Of a stretch of 64,000 bases of DNA, positions 45,062 through 54,076 are shown one piece after another. The notes under the pieces are model-generated. The model did not search any database. It was given only the letters and a program-made list of their open reading frames with translations, and was not told the DNA's origin. How positions within the stretch are numbered: the stretch's first letter is position 1; every line of letters starts with the position of its first letter. The position numbers were made by a program, and so were the translations under genes. Source of the stretch: Candidatus Krumholzibacteriia bacterium (GTDB lineage Bacteria > Krumholzibacteriota > Krumholzibacteriia > LZORAL124-64-63); contig JADGDU010000020.1 of assembly GCA_016744705.1 (NCBI GenBank), forward strand, positions 1 through 64,000, in the 5' to 3' direction.

Positions 45062-45874
45062 TTGTCAACCGTCACTCAAACTGCTACCAAAACGTGCCGA
45101 TTGCTGTATTACGGCCCGGCTGGGGCAGGTAAGCGTGAAAATTTACGGTTGATCAATCGATCCTTACCTCCCCAGCACCGTCTCAATCTGGCTTCTGGTG
45201 ACCCTGAACGGCAAATTGCGTTTCGCCTGAAAACGGAAAAAGACGGCGAATGGCAAGTGTTAGTGCAAAGCATTGATGCAGGAATGGAGAAATATCCCAC
45301 AGCGGGACTGGAAAACACTCCACCATTTGATGGAATTATTTTTGTCGTTTCTTCCTGTACTAACCAATTGGACCATTCACTGGCGGCCCTTGAAGGCTTG
45401 AAGGGGTATCTCGATTCCTGGAATCTGGATTTGATGAATGTTCCGGTGGTGATCCAATATAACGGTCGTGATGAATCACAAATGCTCCCCATAGACCGGC
45501 TGGAGAGTTTGCTCAACCCGTGGGGGTTGCTTTCTTTCCCGGCCAGCAGCCAGCGGGATGAAGGTATTCGGGAAACTTTAAAATCCATTCTGGGGTTGAC
45601 TGTTAACCATCTCAAAATGAATTCTGTTGCACCCTCTGCTGCGAGGCCAAATTCGTCACGGCAAAACAAGGTTAAAACAGCGGATAAATCCCTGGATCTG
45701 GAATATGGACCGCCCATCCCAGGAACAGACATTCCCGCCGGGGTGGACGGCAGCGGCAAAGCCATTTTTAATGATACACCTACACCGTTGATCTTGCCGG
45801 TGCAGATCCATCGAGACATGTTGGATTCTGATGGGAAAATTAATATTCTCCTTGAAGTGGAAATCATCGATTAG
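45062..45874 (+). CDS. Degenerate MglA-like GTPase-fold protein
   Basis: 270 aa. The TTG start has GGAGG 7 nt upstream. The first 190 residues follow the MglA fold: RLLYYGPAGAGKRENL (P-loop), LPPQHRLNL, FDGIIFVVSS, VPVVIQYNGRD (G4-like). The P-loop Ser/Thr after GK is Arg, and the MglA switch motif around TVPGQ is absent (VQSIDAGME), so GTP hydrolysis may be lost. A proline-rich tail (about 195-270) follows, ending in beta-like VQIHRDMLDSDGKINILLEVEII. Expressed from a sigma-54 promoter. A scaffold or polarity role is inference. Confidence 0.75.
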   Translation: MSTVTQTATKTCRLLYYGPAGAGKRENLRLINRSLPPQHRLNLASGDPERQIAFRLKTEKDGEWQVLVQSIDAGMEKYPTAGLENTPPFDGIIFVVSSCTNQLDHSLAALEGLKGYLDSWNLDLMNVPVVIQYNGRDESQMLPIDRLESLLNPWGLLSFPASSQRDEGIRETLKSILGLTVNHLKMNSVAPSAARPNSSRQNKVKTADKSLDLEYGPPIPGTDIPAGVDGSGKAIFNDTPTPLILPVQIHRDMLDSDGKINILLEVEIID

Positions 45875-45916
45875 CATCCTGTTGACCCAGGCCTTGATCT
45901 GGGGTAAATTGCAGGC

Positions 45917-46789
45917 ATGAAACAACAACCAGAAAATACTTCCCATTCAGCCGAAGCCAATACTTCCCTTGCCGAAATCTTCCGCAATGGTCATGAGGCC
46001 GAACTGTCCGGGCGTTTTGAAGAAGCCCGCATGGCCTATGAAGTGGGGTTGAACTCATCGCCCCAACAACACCCTTGGCGTTATCGTTTGGGTTGTGTGC
46101 TGATGAAGATGGAATTGAATGCTGACGCTGAACTGTGTTTCCTTAAGGCTGTGGAGCAAGCCCCTGGAACCGAGGCCTATTTGACAAATCTGGGGGTGAG
46201 TTTGGATCGGCAAGGGCGCCGTGACGACGCTGTCCGGGCGTATCGCCGGGCCATTCATCAAGGGGGTGAGAGTCCCGTGGCTCACCACAACTTGGGCACC
46301 ATCTACGCTGAAGAGGGGCGTGTCACCGAAGCCATTAATGCTTTTGAATCCGCCATTGCATTGGAGCCTGATGCCGAAGGTTTTCATAATCTGGGATTGG
46401 TCCATTTTGGAAACAATGATTTTGTCCGGGCTCTGGCTTGTTTTGAGCAGGCCTTTACTCACGATACTGATTTTGCCGTGGGTCATTATTATGCAGGATT
46501 GTGTTTGAAAAAAACCGGAGTTTATGAGGAAGCCTGCCGTCGCTTCCAGCAGGCCCACAGCCTGAACCAAAATCTGATGCGGGTGCCTTTCCATTTGGGA
46601 ATCTGCTTACATAAAATGGAAAAATATACCGAAGCCAGGGAAAAGCTTGAGCAAGCCCTGGGGTTTTTCCCGGAAGATGGCCGGATCCATTACCAGGTGG
46701 CCTTAACCTGTGATGCCCTTGGTTTGCCACAGGAGGCCCGCCAGCATTACAGCCAGGCCCGCGCTGCCCGAAGTGGTGGTTTGGGTTAA
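45917..46789 (+). CDS. TPR-repeat protein
   Basis: 290 aa, with about six to seven tetratricopeptide repeats through residues 35-280 (e.g. AVRAYRRAIHQGGESPVAHHNLGTIY, AINAFESAIALEPDAEGFHNLGLVHF). No signal peptide, so cytoplasmic. It starts 42 nt after the MglA-like gene with a weak ribosome binding site and probably shares its sigma-54 transcript. Protein-protein scaffold; partner unknown. Confidence 0.85.
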   Translation: MKQQPENTSHSAEANTSLAEIFRNGHEAELSGRFEEARMAYEVGLNSSPQQHPWRYRLGCVLMKMELNADAELCFLKAVEQAPGTEAYLTNLGVSLDRQGRRDDAVRAYRRAIHQGGESPVAHHNLGTIYAEEGRVTEAINAFESAIALEPDAEGFHNLGLVHFGNNDFVRALACFEQAFTHDTDFAVGHYYAGLCLKKTGVYEEACRRFQQAHSLNQNLMRVPFHLGICLHKMEKYTEAREKLEQALGFFPEDGRIHYQVALTCDALGLPQEARQHYSQARAARSGGLG

Positions 46790-46858
46790 TACGCCGCTGT
46801 TACGATCTTCTCCTTTGTTGTGTTTTCTGCATGATCTTTAACTTGATGAGGTGTTTGT

Positions 46859-47647
46859 GTGTCTGAGTTTTTGAATATGATTTTACTGGCCATCATCCAG
46901 GGCCTGACAGAATTCCTGCCTGTTTCCAGTTCCGGGCATCTGGTTCTTACCCAACATTTCCTTGGCGCCCAGGAGGGGGATATCTTTTTCGATATAGTCC
47001 TGCATGTGGGGACCTTGGGTTCAGTTGTTGTGGTCTATTGGAAGGAAATCCGTCGCCTGTTGCGTTTCGATAAACCGGCTATGGGGTACATCATCAGTCT
47101 GGTCATTGGAACTTTGCCGGCTGTGGTGGTGGGGCTGACTGCTAAGGATTTCATTGAGGGCCTTTTTCACAGTCCACTTTTTGCTGCAGGAGGGTTGCTG
47201 GCGACCTCTCTGGTACTCTTTTCCACAAAGTTTTCCAAAGATAGTGGTGGGGCTCTACCGGAACCTTGGGAGCCATCTGCCGTTCCTCCGGTGAAAGCTC
47301 TACTCATTGGCTTGGCTCAGTCCATCGCCATTCTTCCCGGGATTAGTCGATCAGGTTCTACCATTGCCACTTCCTTGTGGATTGGTTTGCCTCGGGCCGA
47401 AGCCGCCCGTTTCAGCTTTCTGCTTTCCATTCCGGCCATTGGTGGTGCTTTGGTATTGCAGCTCTTGGGGGGAGAGTTTACGGGGCGCGGTGACTTGGGT
47501 CTGCTTGCTCTGGCTGCTCTGGCTGCTTTTGGCGTGGGCCTGTTGGCCATCCGTTGGACGGCCCTGGCCGTGGTGCAATCCCATTTCTGGAAGTTCAGTA
47601 TCTATTGCCTAGTAGCGGGTTTGGTGGCTTTTTCCATCTTGCTGTGA
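46859..47647 (+). CDS. uppP: Undecaprenyl-diphosphatase
   Basis: 262 aa with a GTG start (GAGGTG upstream). Eight or so membrane helices. BacA/UppP motifs: QGLTEFLPVSSSGHL near the N terminus and LPGISRSGSTIAT in the second half. Recycles undecaprenyl pyrophosphate for peptidoglycan and LPS glycan carriers. Convergent with, and directly abutting, the CheY-like gene (stop codons touch). Confidence 0.96.
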   Translation: MSEFLNMILLAIIQGLTEFLPVSSSGHLVLTQHFLGAQEGDIFFDIVLHVGTLGSVVVVYWKEIRRLLRFDKPAMGYIISLVIGTLPAVVVGLTAKDFIEGLFHSPLFAAGGLLATSLVLFSTKFSKDSGGALPEPWEPSAVPPVKALLIGLAQSIAILPGISRSGSTIATSLWIGLPRAEAARFSFLLSIPAIGGALVLQLLGGEFTGRGDLGLLALAALAAFGVGLLAIRWTALAVVQSHFWKFSIYCLVAGLVAFSILL

Positions 47648-48022
47648 TCAGGTGCACACCGGGACCCTCAAATGTTCCAGGGTCTCGGTGACTCTTTCCT
47701 GATCAAAAGGTTTGATGATGAAATCTTTGGCTCCGGCCTTTATGCAGGCCAGGACTTGTTCCTTTTGGCCAAGGGCAGTGATCATCACCACGTTGGCAGC
47801 TGGGTCGTACTTGATGATTTGTTTCAATGCGTCCAAGCCATCGACCACGGGCATGGTAATATCCAGCAGGACCAGATCCACATCCTTTTGGCGATATTGC
47901 TGCACTGCCTCGGCTCCATCACTGGCTTCGGCGGCCACTTCCAGGCCCATATCTTCCACGATATCCCGGAGCATCATCCGCATAAAATCTGCGTCATCTA
48001 CGATGAGGACGGCGTTGCTCAA
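47648..48022 (-). CDS. CheY-like single-domain response regulator
   Basis: 124 aa, receiver domain only: acidic pair in IVDDADFMRMML, phospho-Asp in LVLLDITMPVVDG, Thr/Ser in MITALGQ, Lys in FIIKPFDQE. The Asp-Asp-Ala-x-Phe-Met start and TALGQ are typical of CheY proteins of the motility or output type. No kinase neighbours it. Confidence 0.93.
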   Translation of the reverse strand: MSNAVLIVDDADFMRMMLRDIVEDMGLEVAAEASDGAEAVQQYRQKDVDLVLLDITMPVVDGLDALKQIIKYDPAANVVMITALGQKEQVLACIKAGAKDFIIKPFDQERVTETLEHLRVPVCT

Positions 48023-48109
48023 CTTGCACCTCCGGTTAGAGTTAAATTGTTGTTCAAAGATTGGATCGACATGGGGGGCAGGGACTTTAGCCTGGGGATG
48101 ATTGAGGCT

Positions 48110-50269
48110 TTACTGCTGGGATCTCATCTCCCTTAAGGCCTGACGAAGCCGTGAGTTATCAGGTTTTAAGGCGACAGCTTTTTCCATGGCATTAAGGGCA
48201 TCATCGGGACGGGCCAGCTGCTGCAAAGCAAGACTGAGATTCACCCAAATCTGATAATTTTCAGGTTGGAGGCGGGCGGCTTGGGAAAACATCATTTCCG
48301 CATCTTTAAATTTACCCATTTGCATATGACAGACGCCAGCGTTCAAGGCACTGCCTGATAATCTGTGGTTGGTCTTCAGAGCTTGTTGGAAATGGGCCAG
48401 TGCAGGGGCGTTCTGGCCTTTTGACATAAGTAAATTACCCAAGTTGTGGTTGAGCAGGGGATGTTCTGGTCTCAGGGATAGGCCCTGACGCAAGGCTGCT
48501 TCTCGTTGGCTCGGGTTTCCTGCTAAATGGTGTAAGGTTGCCAAAGCGGAAAGCCAGTCGGCTCGTCGCGTTGGGGATAAATTTTCGTTTGGCTCTTGAG
48601 GTTGCAGGATTGCAAAAGAAGCCAGTGAGTTTTCCTTGGCACCAGGTTGGGGTGTTTCTAGTCTCGAGAGGAGAACGCCTGCCGGGTCGGCTTGTCTAAC
48701 AATCCAGCGTTGATCCTGGAGCATGGCTTGCAACAAGGGACGGAAGGCACTGCCGCCAAGGGTTAATAAAACATTGCTGGTTTTGGAATGGTCCAGAATA
48801 TTCAGGGCTTCGGGCCCAGCTTGGCGCAATTTCTGATAAAGCAGCCAGGTTTGGGGACTGTAGGCTTCGGTTCGGCCATCAATGAATACCTTGGCCTGGC
48901 CCCGTGAAAGACTCAGGGAAGCCGCATCCACATTGGCAAAGAGAGGGGTCCCAGGAGTGCGAGCCAGCATTCTGGTGGCCTGAAAGGGAAATCTGGCCAC
49001 GGTGGGCCCAGCTCCAAAGCGGCGACTCTGGCCTTCTGCCAGATAAAAATCATCACTGACTAGTGCTGTCCAGAACCAGGCAACGGCCAAAACCACGGCT
49101 AGAGAGGGCACCAAAGCCAAGGCTGGAGGAAAATTCCATTTTTTGGGGAAGAGTGGCCTTATTTGAAAAGAAGCCGGGCTGGTGTGTAACATGATAAATG
49201 TGATGGCATAAAAGGCCATATTTCGTTGGGCGGCTAAGGTGGCGGCAGCTGCCAAGAGCCACAAGGTGATTCGCAGGATGTTGCGCCCCGGCCAGGTCAG
49301 GATGATGTGCATTAGGCCCCAGATCAAACTGATTTTAAATGCCAGCAGGGTGAAGCCCAGCCCATCCTGAGTAGAGAGCAGGGGCTGCAATTCAGAAATG
49401 GTGTGGCTCAGATCCACGCTGCTTTCGGAAAACTGACCCAGAGCTTTCAGGGGATAGATGAAGCCTTGCCAACCGTTGGGAGTCATCAACAGAGCCGCCA
49501 AAATAAGGACGGTACCGGCCGAAAGTCGGGTCAAATTGGTGCGGGGGAAACGGGAGTGGGGTATATACCCTACGAGACCGGCCAGCAACCAGATCACTGG
49601 AGCCAAAGCACTGAAGCCATGAATCTGGGCCCACAAAAGAGTGCTGAAAAATGCCAGACCCTCCCGTGTGCGGGGCGAAAAGAGCCGGCGAATATTCCAG
49701 GGTTCCTCCCCAGAGCGTTCGGCCAATCTGATCACAATGACAATGAGGGCGTAAGATAACATTTCCGGCCGCAACAAGATTCGCGTCCAAAGCATAGCCA
49801 CACCCAGGAATATTCCTGGAGCCAACCAGTACAATTTGAGGGGTGGTGCCCGCCAGAGGCGATCTCCCAGGAGCAGTAATACCAGCAAAAGCAAAGTGAG
49901 CAGCAGCCTCAGAACAATCCAGCGGTCGATTCCATCCTCAAGATCATCTTGGCCAGGACCTGTATATGCCACCAGAATTTGAAAAAGCCATTCGTGGTTA
50001 GTCCAGGGATGATTGGGTTCTGTATATGAATAGGTATTTACTTGAGGCATATTTAGGTCTTGCAGTATGTCCTGGCCTGCTTTTTGGTGCAACCAGACGT
50101 CAAGTTCACCCAAGCTATGCCATGATAGAAGTGCTCCTGTGATCAGTGGGAGGGTTATGGAGAATAATAACGCCACTATAATAATGGAGGTGGACTTTGG
50201 GTCCTGTGAGGTAGTAGACTGCCGATCCTTGTTCACTGAAACTCCCACCGGGTGATTATTTGAATCCAT
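48110..50269 (-). CDS. Polytopic membrane protein with C-terminal TPRs
   Basis: 719 aa. A cytoplasmic N-terminal tail (about 30 aa) is followed by about ten membrane helices to residue 405, with loop motifs (GELDVWLHQKAGQDIL, PNHPWTNHEWLFQ) resembling GT-C-type glycosyltransferase or oligosaccharyl-related proteins. A soluble region (FANVDAASLSLSRGQAKVFIDGR) and four TPR-like repeats (about 590-715) complete it. Likely an uncharacterised envelope protein; a glycosyltransferase role is only suggested. Divergent from the sigma factor gene. Confidence 0.75.
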   Translation of the reverse strand: MDSNNHPVGVSVNKDRQSTTSQDPKSTSIIIVALLFSITLPLITGALLSWHSLGELDVWLHQKAGQDILQDLNMPQVNTYSYTEPNHPWTNHEWLFQILVAYTGPGQDDLEDGIDRWIVLRLLLTLLLLVLLLLGDRLWRAPPLKLYWLAPGIFLGVAMLWTRILLRPEMLSYALIVIVIRLAERSGEEPWNIRRLFSPRTREGLAFFSTLLWAQIHGFSALAPVIWLLAGLVGYIPHSRFPRTNLTRLSAGTVLILAALLMTPNGWQGFIYPLKALGQFSESSVDLSHTISELQPLLSTQDGLGFTLLAFKISLIWGLMHIILTWPGRNILRITLWLLAAAATLAAQRNMAFYAITFIMLHTSPASFQIRPLFPKKWNFPPALALVPSLAVVLAVAWFWTALVSDDFYLAEGQSRRFGAGPTVARFPFQATRMLARTPGTPLFANVDAASLSLSRGQAKVFIDGRTEAYSPQTWLLYQKLRQAGPEALNILDHSKTSNVLLTLGGSAFRPLLQAMLQDQRWIVRQADPAGVLLSRLETPQPGAKENSLASFAILQPQEPNENLSPTRRADWLSALATLHHLAGNPSQREAALRQGLSLRPEHPLLNHNLGNLLMSKGQNAPALAHFQQALKTNHRLSGSALNAGVCHMQMGKFKDAEMMFSQAARLQPENYQIWVNLSLALQQLARPDDALNAMEKAVALKPDNSRLRQALREMRSQQ

Positions 50270-50569
50270 GATAGGAATCTAACACTTGGGCTCTGGAAGA
50301 AAACATCAAATTTTAATTTGACAAAGTGGCGGCGTATACAATAGCCCGTTGACAAAATGTCGGAAACCTGATGTTTGTCACAAATCGCCCAGACTTTAGA
50401 TGTTTCTTTTCAATTGTTAAGTGTTGGATGTTCAGTGCTTTACGGAACTTTTATAAAGTTTCTGCTCAGTCCTTAAACTGGTACGGGACTTGTTAAGGAT
50501 GCCCATAACAGTTTGTTCACTGCCCCACAGCAGAGAACCCAAAGAAGAAGATGAGAGGAAAGAAATAAT
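50270..50569. other. Divergent intergenic region upstream of sigma factor
   Basis: 300 nt without a gene. It contains TTGACA hexamers at 50318 and 50349 without a convincing -10 partner, and a short AT-rich dyad (TCAAATTTTAATTTGA, 50306-50321; 7-bp arms). Promoters for both flanking genes must lie here but cannot be assigned. Confidence 0.4.
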
Positions 50570-51553
50570 ATGGCCAAGGCAACTAAAAAAACGACGACAG
50601 CCAAAACTCGGGTCACCACCAAACGCGCTCCAGCAACCCGGGGTAAAGGCCGCGCCGCTGCCACCACCACATCCAATCAGACCGTCCCCTCCGCTCAGTT
50701 GATGAGTAATCTGGATCTTTATTTCCAGGAAGTTAAAGCTTATAGCCTGCTGACTCGTGCAGAAGAATGCGAACTGGCCCGTGGGATCCATCAGAATGAT
50801 AGCGAAAGCCTGCATAAATTGGTCAAGGCCAACCTGCGGTTTGTAGTCTCTATTGCCAAGGAATACGCTCATTATGGCGTTCCCTTGGAAGATTTGATCA
50901 ACGAAGGCAACCTGGGTCTGCTCAAAGCTGCCCAGCGGTTTGATGAGACCCGTGGCTTCAAGTTTATCAGTTATGCCGTTTGGTGGATTCGTCAATCCAT
51001 CCTGGCTGCTCTCGCAAACCACAGTAAAATTGTGCGTATGCCCTTGAACCGAGCCCGCGTTCTGAACCAGATTAAAAAGGCCAGTGGCGAGCTGCAACAG
51101 AAATTGCGTCGCAAACCTGAGCCCGAAGAAATTGCCTCAAAATTGGGCCTGTCCGTTTCTGAAGTGAAAGATACCCTGCCTCTGATGCAGGATAACTTCT
51201 TCCTGGACGACTTCGTGGGTAATGACGAAGACAGCACCTACCTCGACTTTCTTGAAGACGACAAAGGTGTGGGACCGGACAATAAGGTGATGGAAGATGA
51301 CCTGAACAGTAGCATCGGACGTATGCTTGGCGATCTGAAAGAACGCGAAGCCAAAGTCCTGCGCCTGTACTATGGTCTGGGAACCGACAAGGAAATGACT
51401 CTGGAAGAAATCGGAAAAATCATGGGCCTGACCCGTGAGCGCATCCGCCAGATCAAAGAAGAGGCCTTCGACAAGATCCGTTCGAGCAAAACGTTTAAAT
51501 ACATGCTCGATTATGCGGAAGAAGACCCTTCCCAGCAAGCTTCCCGTTCCTAG
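50570..51553 (+). CDS. RpoD-family sigma factor, short form
   Basis: 327 aa. A basic Lys/Thr/Ala-rich N-terminal tail (about 40 aa) replaces region 1.1. It then has region 1.2 (DLYFQEVKAYSLLTRAEE), region 2 (LVKANLRFVVSIAKEYAHYG, LINEGNLGLLKAAQRFDE, FKFISYAVWWIRQSI), region 3, and region 4 helix-turn-helix (LTRERIRQIKEEAFDKIR). It lacks the long acidic non-conserved insert of large RpoD. It could be the primary sigma factor, as in some FCB genomes, or a group 2 factor. AGAGGAAAG precedes the ATG. Confidence 0.93.
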   Translation: MAKATKKTTTAKTRVTTKRAPATRGKGRAAATTTSNQTVPSAQLMSNLDLYFQEVKAYSLLTRAEECELARGIHQNDSESLHKLVKANLRFVVSIAKEYAHYGVPLEDLINEGNLGLLKAAQRFDETRGFKFISYAVWWIRQSILAALANHSKIVRMPLNRARVLNQIKKASGELQQKLRRKPEPEEIASKLGLSVSEVKDTLPLMQDNFFLDDFVGNDEDSTYLDFLEDDKGVGPDNKVMEDDLNSSIGRMLGDLKEREAKVLRLYYGLGTDKEMTLEEIGKIMGLTRERIRQIKEEAFDKIRSSKTFKYMLDYAEEDPSQQASRS

Positions 51554-51563
51554 GGAATTAAAA

Positions 51564-51595
51564 TTTGGCCCTGCTTCGGCAGGGCCATTTTTTTA
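51564..51595 (+). terminator. Intrinsic terminator after sigma factor
   Basis: TTGGCCCTGCTTCGGCAGGGCCATTTTTTT region: stem GGCCCTGC/GCAGGGCC, tight TTCG loop, 7-nt T-tract. It reaches the stop of the convergent YigZ-family gene. Confidence 0.92.
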
Positions 51596-52213
51596 TGCCT
51601 TTTCGACAGGCTCAGCTTTTAATTCCCCGGCCGTAGCCTCAGTCAAAGCTTCAAGAAAGCCCTGCCAAGTAGAGTGAGGCAGCCAAAGCTGCCAATCAAT
51701 TTCAGCCCCATATTCCTCACTTATGATTCGTCCCCGGTGTTGATCCAGTAAATGCTGGACAGTTTTTCGGCGGGGATACGGAAAGTGCAGATCAAATTCT
51801 CTTCCCAGAAGTACCTCAGTCTGGGGCGCTTTATCCAGAACCAAGTCAGCTGCTCCGCCATACGCCCGGCCCAGACCTCCGGTTCCCAATTTGATCCCGC
51901 CAAAATAGCGAACTACAGTCACCACTACATTGGTCAAACCACTGCGCCTGATGGCCACCAAAATAGGCTCACCAGCTGTTCCGGATGGCTCCCCATCGTC
52001 ATTGCGGTTTTCGACTGTTTCGGATTGCAGACCCAAACGCCAGCCATGGCATACGTGTCTGGAATCATGAAATCTTTTTCTCACCTGAGCAATAAACTGT
52101 TTGGCACTTTCTTCATCTTCAGCCGGGCTGGCCAGGGCGATGAACCGGGAGCGTTGCACTTTAATCTCTATTTCTGCAGGCTGCTCAAGTGTGGAATAGC
52201 TGTCTGGAAGCAT
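51593..52213 (-). CDS. YigZ/IMPACT-family protein
   Basis: About 206 aa from the ATG at 52213 (MLPDSYSTLEQ). A TTG 78 nt upstream is in frame but its purine-rich site directly abuts it. N-terminal UPF0029 domain: EIKVQRSRFIALASP, DDGEPSGTAGEPIL, VVRYFGGIKLGTGGLGRAYG. Then a smaller C-terminal ferredoxin-like domain. Family function is unclear (translation or stress related). Convergent with the sigma factor gene. Confidence 0.88.
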   Translation of the reverse strand: MLPDSYSTLEQPAEIEIKVQRSRFIALASPAEDEESAKQFIAQVRKRFHDSRHVCHGWRLGLQSETVENRNDDGEPSGTAGEPILVAIRRSGLTNVVVTVVRYFGGIKLGTGGLGRAYGGAADLVLDKAPQTEVLLGREFDLHFPYPRRKTVQHLLDQHRGRIISEEYGAEIDWQLWLPHSTWQGFLEALTEATAGELKAEPVEKA

Positions 52214-52309
52214 GGGCTTGGTAGTATCCCTGGGTTGGAGTCCGGGTGGAAGGTTTTTTACCAAATTTCCTGCATATTCTAGGATATACAACCCCTTATG
52301 ACTATTGAA

Positions 52310-52338
52310 TTGTCGAGCACATACTTAACTTCTATAAA
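52310..52338 (+). promoter_or_regulatory. Predicted sigma-70 promoter
   Basis: TTGTCG (52310-52315), 17-nt spacer, TATAAA (52333-52338), about 100 nt before the start of the barrel protein gene at 52440. Confidence 0.55.
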
Positions 52339-52439
52339 CGCAATGTATTAGGGGCTTCCCTAAACGGGTTGTCGGGCACCGCTTTTGCAAGGTGGGAACC
52401 CAAAGAGAAATATTCTAAGTTCCTGAGAAAGGGAATCCC

Positions 52440-53078
52440 TTGGATCCATACCATAATTTTAAAACCCAATTAATGCTGACTGCTTTGCCGTTATTGCTGG
52501 TCATTGTGCTCATGACCGGAGCCATGGAGGCATGGGCTGCCACCAACCCACGTTTGAAAATGCCCCAAAGTCATTTGGGACCATCGGCAGACACTCCGAT
52601 TTTTCTGGCCATTCATGGACAGGTTGGCTCTGCCCTGGAATATGAATCGGGCGTCTTTGGGTACGGTGCTGATCTGCTCTTCCGTCCCGGGGCGGCCGTG
52701 GACTTTCTCTCGTTTCTGTACAATTGGAATGCTGGTGTTTGTATGCAGATTGACTATCAAAACATCACCGACAGTGAAACAATCCTTTCTGCCGATTTCA
52801 TTGTTCGCAAGTACTTGGAAGACATGAGGGATCCAAAAGGTCTCAGTTCTCCATTTTTAGGTTTGGGTTTTGGTGCCAGTAGAGTGGAATTTCCCGCAGG
52901 AATCTCCGGGTCTTCCAACAAATATTGGTCCCTGGTGGCTGAAGCCGGCCTGGAGAAGACTCTCAAAGAGAAATACCTCATTTGGATCAAGGGGCAATAC
53001 CGCTACTATGATCATAGCGATGTCAATTTTTCAAATCTTGTCCTTCAAGTTGGAATGGGCATACCTTTGCCTTGGTGA
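52440..53078 (+). CDS. Small outer-membrane beta-barrel protein
   Basis: 212 aa. The TTG start has AAAGGGA close upstream; an ATG at 52473 is an alternative start. Signal peptide (LMLTALPLLLVIVLMTGAMEAWA). The mature part alternates beta strands with Gly-rich turns (FGYGADLLFRPGAAVDFLSFLYNWNAG, FLGLGFGASRVEFPAG) and ends LQVGMGIPLPW, with a terminal aromatic residue as in outer-membrane barrels. No specific family recognised. Confidence 0.75.
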   Translation: MDPYHNFKTQLMLTALPLLLVIVLMTGAMEAWAATNPRLKMPQSHLGPSADTPIFLAIHGQVGSALEYESGVFGYGADLLFRPGAAVDFLSFLYNWNAGVCMQIDYQNITDSETILSADFIVRKYLEDMRDPKGLSSPFLGLGFGASRVEFPAGISGSSNKYWSLVAEAGLEKTLKEKYLIWIKGQYRYYDHSDVNFSNLVLQVGMGIPLPW

Positions 53079-53209
53079 TTTTCGGAACCTCTTTCCTGCC
53101 TCGTGTTGAAAACAATTTCCGAGGAACTCTCTCTGCCGTATACTAGGATGCAGAAGAAACAGCCGCGGATTCATTCCGCACTCTCAATATCAAAACACCG
53201 AGGTGGAAA

Positions 53210-54010
53210 ATGCGACCCATGGGATTGATGACCCTACTGCTTCTCATAACGGCCACGGCCTTGACGGCCATACCTGAGCAAGCTCAAGCCCAACAGGAAC
53301 TCCGTTATGAGCAATACAAAGCCTTGAATTGGGCAGCCAGCCGACTCGACCACCTGGCTGCGTTTGAGCCTATCCACGGCGAAGAGGGCATGTTCACCGC
53401 CCTGGGGGAACGCTTTGGCACTGTCATCGTCATCAAACATACCAGCAGAGGAGCCGAGCGTGTGTGGAAGAGCACTCAGCTCAGCGGTATCCCTGAGGAA
53501 GTGATGGTGGCCGATTTGGATGGAGACTCCCTGGATGATGCCCTCATCTGCCGGACCAACTCCGGCAAGGCCTATGTGTGGTCCCTGGAAAATTACACTC
53601 TGTTGTGGGAATCGTTGCCCAGTGAGTACCGCTCCATCACCTGCTTTACTACTGCCAATATGGATGAAGATCAGGCCAATGAAATCGTGCTGCTCGCCGA
53701 TAATAAGATTTACTACATTGATGGCGGCACCTTTAACAAGGACTGGACTAGCCTGAACGATTTTACTGCCTCCATGGTTCGGTGCGGCGATGTGGATGGA
53801 GATGGTCGGGTCGAAATTGTTTTGAACACAGGACAGGTCATCGATTCTGCCACCGGGGGCATTGAATGGGAAGAAGAGACGTTCTTCAAGTATATTGAGT
53901 TGTTGGATATCGATGGGGATGGAATGCCTGAGGTTTTGACGGAGAACGGGATTACTGGGCCGGTTAAGGTTTATGACATGGACTATGGAAACGAAGTCCG
54001 GTTCCAGTAG
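53210..54010 (+). CDS. Exported FG-GAP/VCBS-like protein
   Basis: 266 aa. Signal peptide ending AIPEQAQAQ. Three or four FG-GAP/VCBS-type calcium-binding repeats: VADLDGDSLDDALI, TANMDEDQANEIVLLA, GDVDGDGRVEIVLN, DIDGDGMPEVLTEN, typical of a beta-propeller. The TAG stop coincides with the first base of the insertion sequence, so the original C terminus may have been altered; the length cannot prove it. Confidence 0.75.
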   Translation: MRPMGLMTLLLLITATALTAIPEQAQAQQELRYEQYKALNWAASRLDHLAAFEPIHGEEGMFTALGERFGTVIVIKHTSRGAERVWKSTQLSGIPEEVMVADLDGDSLDDALICRTNSGKAYVWSLENYTLLWESLPSEYRSITCFTTANMDEDQANEIVLLADNKIYYIDGGTFNKDWTSLNDFTASMVRCGDVDGDGRVEIVLNTGQVIDSATGGIEWEEETFFKYIELLDIDGDGMPEVLTENGITGPVKVYDMDYGNEVRFQ

Positions 54011-54039
54011 GTTGTGCCTCTGAAATTGTGTCTACTTCC

Positions 54040-54076
54040 AACCCGCTTTGCCCCTGAAAAGGTAAAGCGGGTTTTT
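54040..54076 (+). terminator. Terminator within the IS left end
   Basis: 10-bp stem AACCCGCTTT / AAAGCGGGTT followed by TTTTT. It faces incoming transcription from the FG-GAP gene, and its T-run overlaps the transposase stop codon. Confidence 0.85.
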
